A stretch of DNA of 64,000 nt, from NCBI GenBank assembly GCA_001247695.2, contig LGRX02025947.1, positions 19,923-83,922 on the forward strand, in the 5' to 3' direction. The first letter of the stretch is position 1. Each line of letters begins with the position of its first letter. Source of the stretch: Cymbomonas tetramitiformis (Eukaryota > Chlorophyta > Pyramimonadophyceae > Pyramimonadales > Pyramimonadaceae). Both the position numbers and the translations under genes were made by a program. Shown here piece by piece: positions 22,001-32,893 of this stretch. The notes under the pieces are model-generated. The model saw only the letters and a list, made by a program, of their open reading frames with translations. It was not told the origin of the DNA and ran no database searches.

Positions 22001-24420
22001 TGATGGCGAAACTTGACTGATCCCCACCCATCATAGTCCAGCGTGACCGGCGAGAGGTGTCTCAACCACCTTCCTCCGAGTACAATGTCCACCTTGATGC
22101 CCAGAGGAAGTACTCGCATCTTGATGACCTCGGAGTAAGTCCCCTCTGAAGTCTCGGCGGTCAGCTTGCCGTAAGCGACTTGCGCAGAGGTCTGCACTGA
22201 CCCATCCGCCAGGGTAACGTTCAGCGGCATTCCATTAGTGCGAACTGTGAGGTTCAATCTCTTGACGCACTCACTGGAGATGAATTCATCCGAGGCCCCA
22301 GAATCCACCAGCACGCGCACTCGCTGTCCCTTCACCAAGGCCCAGAACACCAATAGCAGCGTTCCCTCTTTGTCCCGAATCGCAGTTAGCTGACTGTCCT
22401 GGAACTTCCACATTACTTGACCATCGCGTCGCAGATGTGCACAGATGGCTGCTCGTACTGGGTGATGCAAAGGTACGCGCTGCTTAGACCGGATAGGTCT
22501 TGTGCGCGGTGGTGCAGGCTGAGAACGATGATCCGGTCCAAAGTACCATCCACCTTCCAGTTCGCGATCTGCTTGTAGCTGTCGCTCCTTGGCGCGTCGC
22601 TCCTGTCCTTGAGCGCGTCGTCTGGCGCGGCTCTGCGTGCGGCTTTCCAGAGGGTAAGAGCGAAGAGGTTGGATGGAAATCTCTTCCTCCTCTTCCTCCC
22701 CAGAGCTATCTTCTGGTTCGGACTTTGGAGTGAAAGAGGGGGTTTCTTCTTCCCGCGGTGCCGCCTGAGCGTCGGTGACGTTCGCTGGTGCTGCCACTGC
22801 TTCATTACCTTCCAGGATCGGCCGCAGACGATGGCGTTGCTGTTTCTGAATGGTTAGTAGCAGTTCCAGGTGGGTTTCCTCCTGGATGGTTTTCAGGGGA
22901 GTCGGCTCCACTCCTTCTGTCACCGTTGTCAGCACACTTGGATTGTTCTCCGATCTGGCGATGGCCAGCTGTCGCTCCATCAACTGCTGCGTGAAGTTGA
23001 GCGACCGCTGGGAGTCCTCGAGATCTGAAATGTCCCCAGAAGTTGCGGGCTGAGAACTGGATGGAGATAAGGTCAAATCCAGAGTTGTTGCTGGATTCGC
23101 CTCTGATGGTTCCGCTGAGTCCATGGAGAATGAATCACTTGCTGTTGATGGTAGGGCCAGGTGAGCCGCCTCTTCCGCAGCTTCCCTTTCTCGCTGGTTC
23201 CATTGGTGCACCTGGTATAGACTGCACCAGGCGTCTGGAATTCCTACATCTCCACCAGAACCTGGGATAGTACCGCACTCGGTCTCCAGAGATAGCTGAA
23301 CTGCTCCTTCGGTTATCGTCAGGTCAGGGGTGACCTTCCCATGCCATCTGTACCAGCGGCGGCGATATCTGCGCCACCCTTCGGGTACCCATGCATCTCT
23401 CCATTTCTCATTCTCCTTTACCAGCGCTGCCGCGGCCATGTGCTCCGGGTGCGTCATCTCTCTCCAAGCGCGCGTGCGATCCGCCAGTGACTCCGCTCGA
23501 AGTCCTGGGGGTTCATCTCCCAACCTCGTAACCTCTGCCTCATGCTGCAGTCGGTCTCGTACAGTCTTCGGAGTTCTGCTGCGAGGTTTTCCAGTGCGCT
23601 TGCGCGCTGCGCTCGTAGGGCGCTCTGCGCTTGGGGTTGACGCCCTTCCTGCCCAGGTTGGACACGCTGCTGGTCGAGACGTCGAAGGAAACACCTCAGG
23701 TCGAAGTTTAAAAGGTGGGGGTTCGGAAGCTGGGCCAGTTTTTGAAGTTCCACCCCCTTCCTCCCCACTGTCGTCCAGAGGGTGTGAAACAGCGGGTAGC
23801 GTTACATCCTGGATCCGCTGCCTCAAGGCTCGCATCCTCTCCACCGGAGCTTTCCTCGGTACTCGCTGTCGAGGAGTTTTCCGCCAGGGGGTGTTGAGTG
23901 GGTTGAAGGTCCACTGGGTCTCCTCTTCCTGACCATCATCCTCATCCAGTGCTGCCAGTACTGATGTCTCAGGGTTAGGGTTAGGGTTAGGGTTAGGGTT
24001 ATCCCCAAGGTCTGTGGGGTCAACGCGGGGCGTTTCGCCACGCTCGCGTCGTGGAGCTGGATTGCGATCACCAGTTCCAAGGGAGCGATCTACACTGAAC
24101 ATAACGGGAGGCTTGGAGCGCTCAGGCGACGAAGTGGGTGACCTTCGTGGCGACCGCTGATGGCGCCGGGAAACCAAGTGATGTTCTCGCCGGCTCTGCT
24201 CAGTGGAAAGGTTTGCTGTGTAAACAGCGGTACTGGACAACGAGGGTTCATCCCGTAGGGTTCTGGTTCTGTCGAGATGGCGTTGTCGCCTCTGATCGGC
24301 AGACCAGGTGAATCCATATCCTCGAGCGGCCAGAGGGTTGGGGGGTGGCGGAGGATCCTGCTGGATATTCCCTCGGTTGTGGGCGAAGGCTGTACTCCTT
24401 GCCCAGGGGCGGTTACCCAT
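19022..24420 (-). pseudogene. Pol polyprotein: protease, RT, RNase H, Dam-like MTase, integrase start
   Basis: From MGNRPWARST at 24420. A disordered Pro/Ser/acidic region of about 650 aa precedes an aspartic protease (VLVDSGASDEFI, residue about 707), reverse transcriptase (LVMPMGLTNSP; FLDD in place of the usual YxDD, about 1093), RNase H (QTDASGVALGG about 1247; GDHKPLVW), and a phage Dam-type N6-adenine methyltransferase domain (FEVDACCDLGGKNRQVNRYW, VWCNPPFSS about 1578). Compared with copy 2, a 4-bp duplication near 19350 (GTACTGTACTGG instead of GTACTGG) shifts the frame just before integrase, so the HAS...GH zinc-binding part lies in another frame. Copy 1 is therefore broken twice. 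Confidence 0.85.
23968..24001 (+). repeat. TTAGGG microsatellite inside pol coding sequence
   Basis: Five GGGTTA units; on the coding strand it gives an Asn-Pro dipeptide run. It is in frame and only about 34 bp long. Confidence 0.9.
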
Positions 24421-24458
24421 ACCGCCCTGTCGCCGGCGTCCCGCCGGCGGGAGGACAC

Positions 24459-25244
24459 TCAGTCCTCCTCCTCCGCAGATTGCTGACCCGAGGAGGACGC
24501 TGCGGCCGATTCCTCGTTCTGAAAATACTCCAGCGCTTCCGCTTCATCTTCCAAATCCTCCCATTCTGTCTCCAGCGCTGCGATATGAGATTCATTTGCA
24601 GCGCGGCGGCGTGCCAAACGAGCTGGGGCGTCAGCAATCCAGGCTCGTTTTTTGGCCTCGTCGGGGCAGTTAGCCCATAAATGGGAGTCAGAGTTGCAGA
24701 CGTAGCATCGGCGTGGCGGCCTGGTCAATCCCGCCGGGCTGGGCGGCACGGCATGCTGCACCCTGAGGTCGGCGGGGTCGAGGTCAGTAGTGGCTTCCTC
24801 CCCAGCGTCCTGCACGGCGTTAAGTCTGGAGGACGAGCGACCATTCCTCCAGGCAGGACTTCGGTTCGCAGGTGCCGAGGCGGGAGAGGTTCGCGCTGCG
24901 GTCAGAGCTTCACTGCGCTCCAATTTGGTGGCCACAGTGATGATATGCTGCAGCGCGGTGGATCCGGGATGATTGCTCTCCCAATTCGCTGGACTTTGCA
25001 GATCCAACCGATCCTCAATGAGGCGATCCATCACAGCTTGCTTCAGTCGCAGTCCAGACCAGAACTGATACAATAGCTGCTGCTGGCTGATGGCGTGGCA
25101 GTTGGGCATGGCGTCTGCCAATAACTGCACTACCTCGTGCCAGGATACCAGACGAGTGGCGAACAAACGCGCAGTCTCTTCTCGTCGCTGCGCCATGCGC
25201 ATCACGGTCCCCGCTAGTCCTACCAGCGCGATGTCATCCAGTAC
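24459..25244 (-). pseudogene. Gag C-terminal part of family-M copy 1 (CCHC knuckle)
   Basis: Continues the Gag frame after the CACTA insertion: LDDIALVGLAGTVMRMAQRR, a helical capsid-like region (LLYQFWSGLRLKQAVMDRL), then a zinc knuckle CYVCNSDSHLWANC (C-x2-C-x4-H-x4-C), and an acidic end. The stop at 24459 is 39 bases before the pol start and in another frame, so pol expression would need frameshifting, re-initiation or splicing. The frame joins exactly with 32894-34348 when the insertion and one TAC are disregarded. Confidence 0.85.
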
Positions 25245-25286
25245 CCCTACAGATCTGCAACCCTTGGGAAAGCTTTCCATAGGCAT

Positions 25287-26395
25287 GTCATCCCTGTGCC
25301 CTCCCTATGCCCGCCCTTGGGAACGCTCGGGAAAATCCGGAAATATTTTCCAAAGGCTTGGAAAGTTTTCCATAGGGTATTTCCATAGGGATACCCCCTT
25401 TTGGAGTTTCCATAGGGTTTCTATAGGGCTGTATGCCTATGGAAAAGGACGTTCCATAGGCATGGAAGGCCGTATAATCACCCTATGGAAAAGTAAACAT
25501 TTCCATAGGACGACTATAGGCATAACCAGGACTATGGAAAACCCTATGGAAAATGTAAACCCTTCCATAGGGCGGCTATAGGCATAGGGGGCCGATGGAA
25601 AGCCCTATGGAAAATATAACTTTCCCATACGCTTTCCATAGGCATGTCCAAGGGCGGGCGTAGGGCGGGCGTACGGATAGCGCACCTATGGAAACTTAGC
25701 GTATACTATGAGTTTTCCACAAGGTTTTCCATAGGGCGGGCATAGCGATAGTACACCTATGGAAATGTACAATTCGCCCTGCGTATTCTCGGGAATAAAG
25801 TCGTAATTCCATAGGGCCTTCCATAGGGATGCCATAGGTATGGTAGGCCTATGGAAACGTATAATTCACTCTGCGTATTCTCGGGAATATCAACGTAATT
25901 CCATAGGGCTTTCCATAGAGCCCCCATAGGGATAGTATACCTATGGAAATATACAATTCATTCTGCGTATTCTCGGTCAATAAAGACGTAATTCCATAGG
26001 GGTTTCCATAGGGTTAGCTATAGGGATAACACAGGGTGAGCATGCCGTAGGTATACTCTTGATACAGGTGGCAAAGTCGATACCTATAGTATCCATATGG
26101 AATACGTTTCCACACGTATACCGTACGTATGGAACCGAGTTCCATAGGTATAGCCAGCCTATGGAATGAGCTTTCCCAGGGGTGAGCCACCCAGTGGAAA
26201 GGTCTTCCGTAGGTATATCATCCGTATGGAAACATGTTTCCCAAGGGATGCCGTACCTGTGAAAGGGTTTCCATAGGTATAACCATTCAGGTTTCATAGG
26301 GTGAGCATAGGGTGATGATTCATGATATATCCAGGCTTTCCATAGGGCTTTTACTACATATATACATATTAATATACAGAATAATTCCATCTATG
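25287..26395. repeat. CCATAGG motif array, left subterminal region of the CACTA element
   Basis: TTTCCATAGG and CCTATGGAAA occur in both orientations every 15-40 bases, with several longer units of about 110 bp (a GTATTCTCGG...AAAG...GTAATTCCATAGG block at 25785, 25870 and 25965). Subterminal motif arrays bind transposase in En/Spm; that role is inferred here. Confidence 0.8.
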
Positions 26396-26409
26396 AAATG
26401 AACAAGTTA

Positions 26410-29288
26410 TTCGTCATGTAAGTCGCCCACAAAATCTACATGCCTATCTAGTATGAGCATCATCTTGTCTTTATCATATCTCCATGGTGGATCATTGAAA
26501 CCGAGTTTGTGCTCGCCGAGATAATATACCAACCTATTTGCATCGGGTCGTCCAGCTGGAATTCTCTTGGTCGTGATGAACCGGTCAAAGTTCCATGGAA
26601 TGGGTACAATGCACACCAAGCACTCAATCTCAAATGCTTGGATGAAAACCTCGGAAAGGTCCCATGGCAAGTCCGACCTCAACATCATATTGTTCGCCAC
26701 GGTATCTTGAAATGCTGCCTTCAATGGAAACCATCTTACTTTGAGGAAAACCAATTGTTTCCTGCCAATCGGGATGCTATAAATTTTCAGAAGCTCGCCG
26801 TACCTGCAACACATACTTTCCAAAGGGTGAGCATAGGGTGGGCACAGGGTGGACATAGGGCGGCTATAGGGCGGACACAGAGTGGGAAAGCTTAACTCGT
26901 AATCATAGGGAGGGTGTAGGGTGGTCGTAGGGTGGGCACAGGGTGAGCATACGCATGATCTATGATATATGTTACGGTATAGGGATGTTGTAGGGCGAAC
27001 ACAGGGTAGGCATAGGGCCAATATAGGGCGAACATAGGGTGGGCATCGGATGAACGACCTGTCTTCATGGGCATTCAATCCATTTACTGGGGTATCAAAG
27101 ATTGCCTTTATGTATCGTTGACAGGTGGTGAGGTGGCGGTCGGCGGATCGCGTACGAAAAGTGTCTCGTCCGACTTTCACGTGCTGACTCTTCATCACAC
27201 CGTCCATGTAGACATAACAACGCTCCTTGGTACTCAAAGGACGACATTCCCTCGTCAACCGGTTCAACCGCCATGTCTCCAGATCTTGGATGACGGGTCG
27301 TGGCATGATCCGCCGTTCTCTCAAACTCAATCGCTTCCATTCAGCGAGTTTGGTGTCAAAGTCGTTTTGCAGGAGCTGGGCCCATGGGAAATTCGTGCGC
27401 ATATACTTCCGTATACCTTTTATGTCACCTGTGGGTGATCAATGGGTGGGCATAAGATGGTTACGAATTTCAAAGGGTGGGCATAGGGTAGGCATAGGGT
27501 GAGCACAGGGATGGAATATTTCTTTTCAGCTCCAAGGGTGGGCATAGGGCGGGCATACGGCGGGAAAGATTTCCATTGGGTGGGCACAGGGCGGACATCT
27601 ACTGCAAAGGCATCTAAGGCACTGCGTACCTTCATCCAAGGTTATCGGTGTTTGCTTGCCAATCACCTCCACTCGTCGCTTTTGTGGCCCAGTGTATGGT
27701 GCAACCTTCTCATTAGATATTGAAGCATATATGCCACGGACTAGCATCAGCTGTTTTTCTAGCATCTGACCTGCGACATACATAACACATAAACAAACGT
27801 ACAGTGCAGCCAGACGTTTCCATACCTATGTTCTCCCTATGGAAGAAGCTTTCCATAGGCACGGTATACGTACGGAACCGATACATAGTAAAGGCATAGG
27901 GTAAACATAGGGTGGGCATAAGGTGGGCATAGGGCGGGAAACTTTGAGATTCCCATTCCCTATGGTGATCACAGGGATAGCATAGGGCGGACGTAGGGTG
28001 AACATAGGGTGAGCCTAGGTATACATACCGTTCATGATGTTGGCTACTGGCTGCGATCGAGTTTTGACTGACTCCTTGCATTTCCCATAGAATGACTCCC
28101 ACGGAAATAACCATGTTCCATGCGCAGGTCCTGTCAGTTCGATATGCCGAGGCAAATGTCGCAAAATATGCGTAGTTATATTCCAATCTTCAGGTGAAAA
28201 CTCGATCTCGTCGATCCAATCTTCAGGTGAAAGATTATGCATTCATTCCTGCAAACGTCGGCGGTATGGTACGGCAGGGCAAAATCCTTCCACATAGACA
28301 AAGCTTGTTTGAAGGAGGTCGGGAAACCATTTCGTCTCTGATTGCCGATGATGTCAACGTTGCCAATCACCGTTTGCCGCATGAGATTGAAGATTTGATC
28401 AAACATGGATTGGGTAGCATTGTGCTCGGATTTCGTTTCAAGCAGATCAATGACAAGACGATGCATTGTTGAAACCTTCTCGGCATAGACGTGATCAACG
28501 ACCTGTGAAATCACGAGAGGCATCCCCAACTTTACAGGAACTGCAAAATTAAAAAAAGGCATTTCCCTCCGCATGTCCACCCTATGCCCGTCCTATGCCC
28601 ACCCTATGCCGACCCTATGGAAACATCCAATGCTTTCCATAGGCATGCCTACCCAGTGAACCACCTATACCCGCCTTTGGGAATGCTCAGGCCCACCCTA
28701 TGGAAACATTCCATGTTTTCCTAACCTATGCCCGCCCAATGCTCGCCCTATGCCCACCCACTGGAAACGTCCAATGCTTTCCATAGGCATACTTACCCAG
28801 CGCTCTACCTATACCCGCCTCTGGGAATGCCTGTTCCCACCCTATGGAAACGTTCAACGATTTCCCAACCTATGCCCACCTGTTGGCATACGTACGCCCA
28901 CCCTTGGGAAATACAGAAAGAGGGGTACCTCTTGGTTATCCATATCCGCATCGTTGGCAGCAGGACTTAGGAGACGGGCACGATGTTCTTCCAGCTTTCT
29001 CAAATGATCCTGGAGAATTTCGTCCGCTTCTGCATTGGCATCTTCCATGTCATCATCACCTCCAAGGGAACCACCATCACCACCATTACGGTCACCCCCG
29101 TCATCACTTGAAGTATCGTCTTCACTACTACTTTCCCCCATGTATACCGCTCCTTGCCATCTCTTGTATAGCTTCGTATGTCGTTGTATCGTTCGAAGAG
29201 GTTTTTCAACTTGTAGTCGGCACACGGTGCAAGGACATGGTGGCATGTCGACCCCGTGGTTGTTTAATACTGGCCCACAACACACCAT
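26410..29288 (-). pseudogene. CACTA transposase gene, multi-exon, catalytic domain not found
   Basis: Likely exons on the minus strand: 29288-28917 (MVCCGPVLNNHG...CPCTVCR...RTIQRHTKLYKRWQG, the Cys-rich N-terminus, then an acidic Ser/Gly stretch); about 28541-28247 (VPVKLGMPLVISQVVDHVYAEKV...); about 28196-28030 (HIELTGPAHGTWLFPWESFYGKCKESVK, matching the DUF4218 core GPVHxxWMYPFER); 27771-27634; about 27430-27066; about 26806-26410 (RYGELLKIY...LVFLKVRWF, DUF4216-like). Splice borders include GTATGT and TTTTGCAG. The Transposase_21 DDE region expected between the first two exons is absent; that gap holds only motif arrays. Probably a non-autonomous derivative. Exon limits are approximate. 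Confidence 0.6.
28560..28920 (+). repeat. CCATAGG motif array within a transposase intron
   Basis: Repeats of CACCCTATGGAAAC, CCCGCCTATGCC and similar; it lies where the DDE-coding exon would be expected. Confidence 0.7.
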
Positions 29289-29339
29289 CCATACCAGCAC
29301 GCATGACTACTTGGAACCGTTGCTTCCTTTTTAACTTTT

Positions 29340-30190
29340 CATTTGCTAGGCATAGGGTGATCATGAGGTGGGCGTAGGGTGGGCGTAGGGTGGGCATAGG
29401 CATGGAAACAATACGATGTGTTCCATAGGGCGGTCCGCCCAATGACATCCCTATGGAAGGTGTTCAATACCTTCCATACCATGAACGTAGGGTGGACATA
29501 GGGTGGACATAGGGTGGACATACGTTAGGAATGCTGTATTCTGGTTCCATAGGGATGCCCACCCTATACAACCTATGGGAAAATAACTTGAACTTTCCAT
29601 AGGGATATTGGGTTGATATTCTATGAACGGTCGAGGTGTTAACCCTATAATAGTGGCGTCCGTAGGGCTGGAAATAATTACACAGGGATGGAAAAACCCT
29701 ATGTAAAACCTATGGGAACGCATTTCCATTGGCTTTCCATAGGGCAAAAACCTTTCCATAGGGCACTTTTAAATCCCCTATCTGAAAATCGTATGGAATG
29801 GCTCTGGAAAATTTGCCACAGGCCCCAATGGAAATCGTTTCCACCGGGTGATCATAGGTTGGCTCACCCCATTTTCGGGATTCCATAGGTAATTTATAGG
29901 GATGGAATCAAAAAAATGAAAAATAGGGCAGGTTAAAACAGGCCCTTTTTGGACCCTGCAACAGCAACACGCCGCACTTGGAAAATGCCTATGGAAAATG
30001 CAGAATTACACTGTTAAGGAATGCCACAGAGATCATCCCTATGATAGTGGCGTCCATACCTGTGGAATGGCCTGGAAAGGTTAAAAAACATCACCAATGT
30101 ACCCTATGGAAAATCCGGAGCCTGTGGAAAAAGTGGTGTGCCCTATGGGAAATCCAGAGCCTATCCCTATGGAAACCCCTATGGAAGACC
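29340..30190. repeat. CCATAGG motif array upstream of transposase
   Basis: Continuation of the motif array on the right of the first transposase exon, including GGGTGGACATA tandem units at 29490-29522. Units occur in both orientations. Confidence 0.75.
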
Positions 30191-30805
30191 CCCTACCGCC
30201 GCCAAAACCCCCCCAAATAAAATGAGCTTGTTCGATCACCCCCAAGAAAACAAACCATTTGTTCACTGACGAGGGGGGCAAAAAAACAAAATTGCGGCCT
30301 GTATGCGCTGTTTTGGCTATTAGAGATTTTATTTCTGGAACTTCAAAAAAAATCGGGATCTCATAGGTTCGATTGAGACTGAGAACGACGGCCACCTCTA
30401 GACCATTACGAAGGGTTGATTACATCTAATCCCAGTTTAAATTTTATAAGTCGATTATCTCCGATGCAATGTCACTGAGAGTCTGAGACATCGCATCGTC
30501 ATCATCGTCGTCATCGTCGATCGTGCTCGCATGACGAGTCGATCCGATGTGACTTCTGAACGGCAAAGTTTTTGAGCACTTCGATTTTTCTGAACGGTCA
30601 AGTTCAAACTCACGTTATTGCACTCTTCACAGTCCGCCGTCAGCAATGTTGCAGCAGCCTCGCCAGTGAGTTGCGTGCTGTGATATTTTTAATTCTCACA
30701 GGTTGCAATATGGCACTGGTTTGCAGTGCATGTTTTGGTTATGCGTGTGTATTATTTTGTGTGTGCTTCGCGCGCTCATACTTGGCATGCGTGAAACTTT
30801 GACTA

Positions 30806-30872
30806 GGAGTGAACGGGAAATTCCCGCGAGTCCTTTGCACTCGAAATAGTTGGTTCAAATCCAACTCACTCC
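30806..30872 (+). ncRNA. tRNA-like sequence, short D arm
   Basis: Acceptor arms GGAGTGA and TCACTCC pair over 7 bp; T arm GTTGG-TTCAAAT-CCAAC is perfect; anticodon arm CGAGT-CCTTTGC-ACTCG is 5 bp with a 7-base loop. The D arm is only GGG-AAATT-CCC and position 33 is C instead of T, so the sequence is 67 nt. It may be a decayed tRNA, an organelle-derived tRNA, or a chance fold. If read normally, the anticodon would be TTT (Lys). Confidence 0.45.
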
Positions 30873-31046
30873 ACATCCCCCTTTTACTTTCCTTTGCTTC
30901 TTTCGTTGACGACTGCTATTTTCTTTCTTCTTTACTAAACGTTAGTTGGTTGGTTTCGTTTTTCAGATCCGCTGAAAACGTTCGCGTGGCGAAGTCATAT
31001 TAGGTTTTCATCTCGCGTTCATATTCGCATTTATTTGAGGTTGCTC

Positions 31047-31373
31047 GGTTGTTAATTATGTTTTCAATAAAGGTTTATTTTGTGCGTTTCCGCTTTTTAC
31101 TAAGTGTTGGCTCTTTACTTTCCTTTTCAGATTGGCTGTTTTCGAGGAGGGCGAAATGGAGGAAATCGACCGCCTCGAGTACAACGTCAACTTCAAGCAT
31201 CCCTTCAAACATTCTAGGTTGATAAGTCCTTTATGTTTTCAATAGAATATTCTTTTGTGCGTTTCCGCTTTTTTACTAAGTGTTGGCTCTTTACTTTCCA
31301 TTTTAGATCGGTTGTTTTGGAGCGAAGCGAGATGGAGAAAATCGACGGCCTCGAGTACAACGTCAACGTTTAG
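31047..31373 (+). repeat. Tandem duplication of an intron-plus-exon unit
   Basis: Two copies (about 31047-31200 and 31222-31373) share GTGCGTTTCCGCTTTTTACT, GTGTTGGCTCTTTACTTTCC, a splice-acceptor-like TTTTCAG/TTTTAG, then a coding-like part reading EMEEIDRLEYNVN and EMEKIDGLEYNVN. The protein piece is conserved while the sequence before the acceptor shows small indels. Confidence 0.6.
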
Positions 31374-31639
31374 GTTGGCATCTTGTAAATAGAAAGAGCA
31401 CGAGAAGAACATTATTTTGCGTATTGTAAATAGAAAGTGCACGAGTAGAACATAATTTTGTGTATTCGTTGGTATGATAAAATTTGATAGTCCCATTCGT
31501 ATTCCTTTCTGCCTAGCTAGATACATGTTAATCGTAGTAAAGATGCTCGAGTATTTTGTTTATCTCGCATAGTGGAAACATAGTGAACACACTGCATGTT
31601 GCTAATGTGCAATATGTATGCTACACAGTCAGTGCTACA

Positions 31640-32850
31640 CGTACAGTATCCCTATACTTGCCCCACTATTGTGCCTATGGAAAGTAAATATTAATTAAGT
31701 TCCATACGTATAGCATCCCGATATTATCCCTATATCGTGCCTATGGAAACCATATATATCTACCGGTTCCATACCTATACTATGCCTATAGTAAATAGTT
31801 TCCATACGGATAACATACGTAGGGAAAGATGTTTTCCATACCTATAATATACGGTTTTCATACGCATGGTATCCCTGGGGAAAAAGCTTTCCGTAGGTAT
31901 AGTACACCTGCGGAAAATGCTCTCCATAAGTATAATAACCGTATGGAATATGAATTCCATAGGGCGGGTCACCCTACGGAAAGCGTTTCCATAGGTATAC
32001 TCCTGATGCTGTTAACGGAATCATACGTATAATATCCGTATGGAATACCTTTCCATAAGTATACAGCACGTATGGAATTGTGTTTCCATAGGTATAGCCA
32101 TCCTATGGAATAATCTTTCCCAAAGGTGAGCCACCCAGTGGAAAACCTTTCCATAAGTATGTCGGCCGTATGGAAACCTATTTCCCAAGGGACGCTAAGT
32201 GTATGGGCCCGTCTTCCGTAGGCATAATGTCCGTATGGAAAGATCTTTCCCAGGGGATACCATACCTGTGGAAAATGTTCCATAGGTATATCGACCGTAT
32301 GGAAGATTGCTTCCCAGGGGATACTATGCCTATGGAATTCGCTTCCATAGGTACACCGTCCGTATGGAAACAAGTTTCCCAAGGGGTACCATGCCTGGGG
32401 AAAAGTTTCCATAGGTATGACCTATTAGGTTCCATAGGGCCAGCATAGGGTGATCATAGGGATGGAACAGATCCGTGTGTTTTTCCACAGGGTTTTCCAT
32501 ACGGCTTTCCATAGGAATGCTATAGGGATGACATAGGTACGGAAAACGCTTGATATTCCAGGACTTTCCATTGGGTTTCCATAGGGTTTTCCATACGATA
32601 TTTTCCATACGATTCCTTCCATCCCTATGGAAAACGTTCCATAGGTATGGACGCCACAATCATCCCTATGGAATGCCTTGGAAAACCCTATGGAAAGCAC
32701 AATCACCCTATGGAATGCCCTGGAAAATAATGAAAACCTTCCCAAGGGTGAGTATAGGGACGGAAACTCAAAATTTTTGTTTTCGAGATAACCTCCAGTA
32801 TCCATTTTCCCTTTTCCATAGGGCTTTTCCATAGGGTTTTCACCCGTTTC
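31640..32850. repeat. CCATAGG motif array, right subterminal region of the CACTA element
   Basis: Alternating TTTCCATAGGTATA and TATGGAAA units, many as inverted pairs with 20-30 base spacing, reaching the right terminal inverted repeat. Mirrors the left subterminal array. Confidence 0.8.
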
Positions 32851-32893
32851 CATGCCTATGGAAAGCTTTCCCAAGGGTTGCAGATCTGTAGGG

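Larger units (their letters stand above)
30240..31640 (+). other. Non-repeat block inside the CACTA element, possibly captured host sequence
   Basis: The CCATAGG motif disappears for about 1.4 kb. The block has a GAT/ATC-rich run (30487-30527), a tRNA-like sequence (30806-30872), a T-rich stretch, and two tandem exon-like copies with TTTTCAG/TTTTAG acceptors at 31047-31373. This is what gene-fragment capture by a CACTA element would leave, but no source gene is identified. Confidence 0.45.
25245..32893 (-). mobile_element. CACTA/En-Spm-type DNA transposon, 7649 bp, TSD TAC
   Basis: Ends are inverted repeats of over 40 bp, starting CCCTACAGATCTGCAACCC, and flanked by the 3-bp duplication TAC (25242-25244 and 32894-32896). 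A 3-bp duplication is the hallmark of the CACTA group. The insertion splits the gag frame of the retrotransposon cleanly. Well over a hundred copies of a TTTCCATAGG / CCTATGGAAA motif fill both flanks and also the introns of the transposase gene. Inside are minus-strand transposase exons with DUF4218- and DUF4216-like pieces (26410-29288) and a foreign-looking block (30240-31650). Confidence 0.88.

Noticed and set aside
23968..24001. Chromosome end or telomere seed
   Set aside because: Only five units and inside a coding frame of a retrotransposon.
25287..26395. CRISPR or satellite array
   Set aside because: The CCATAGG motif occurs in both orientations at irregular spacing and lies inside a transposon with clear inverted ends.
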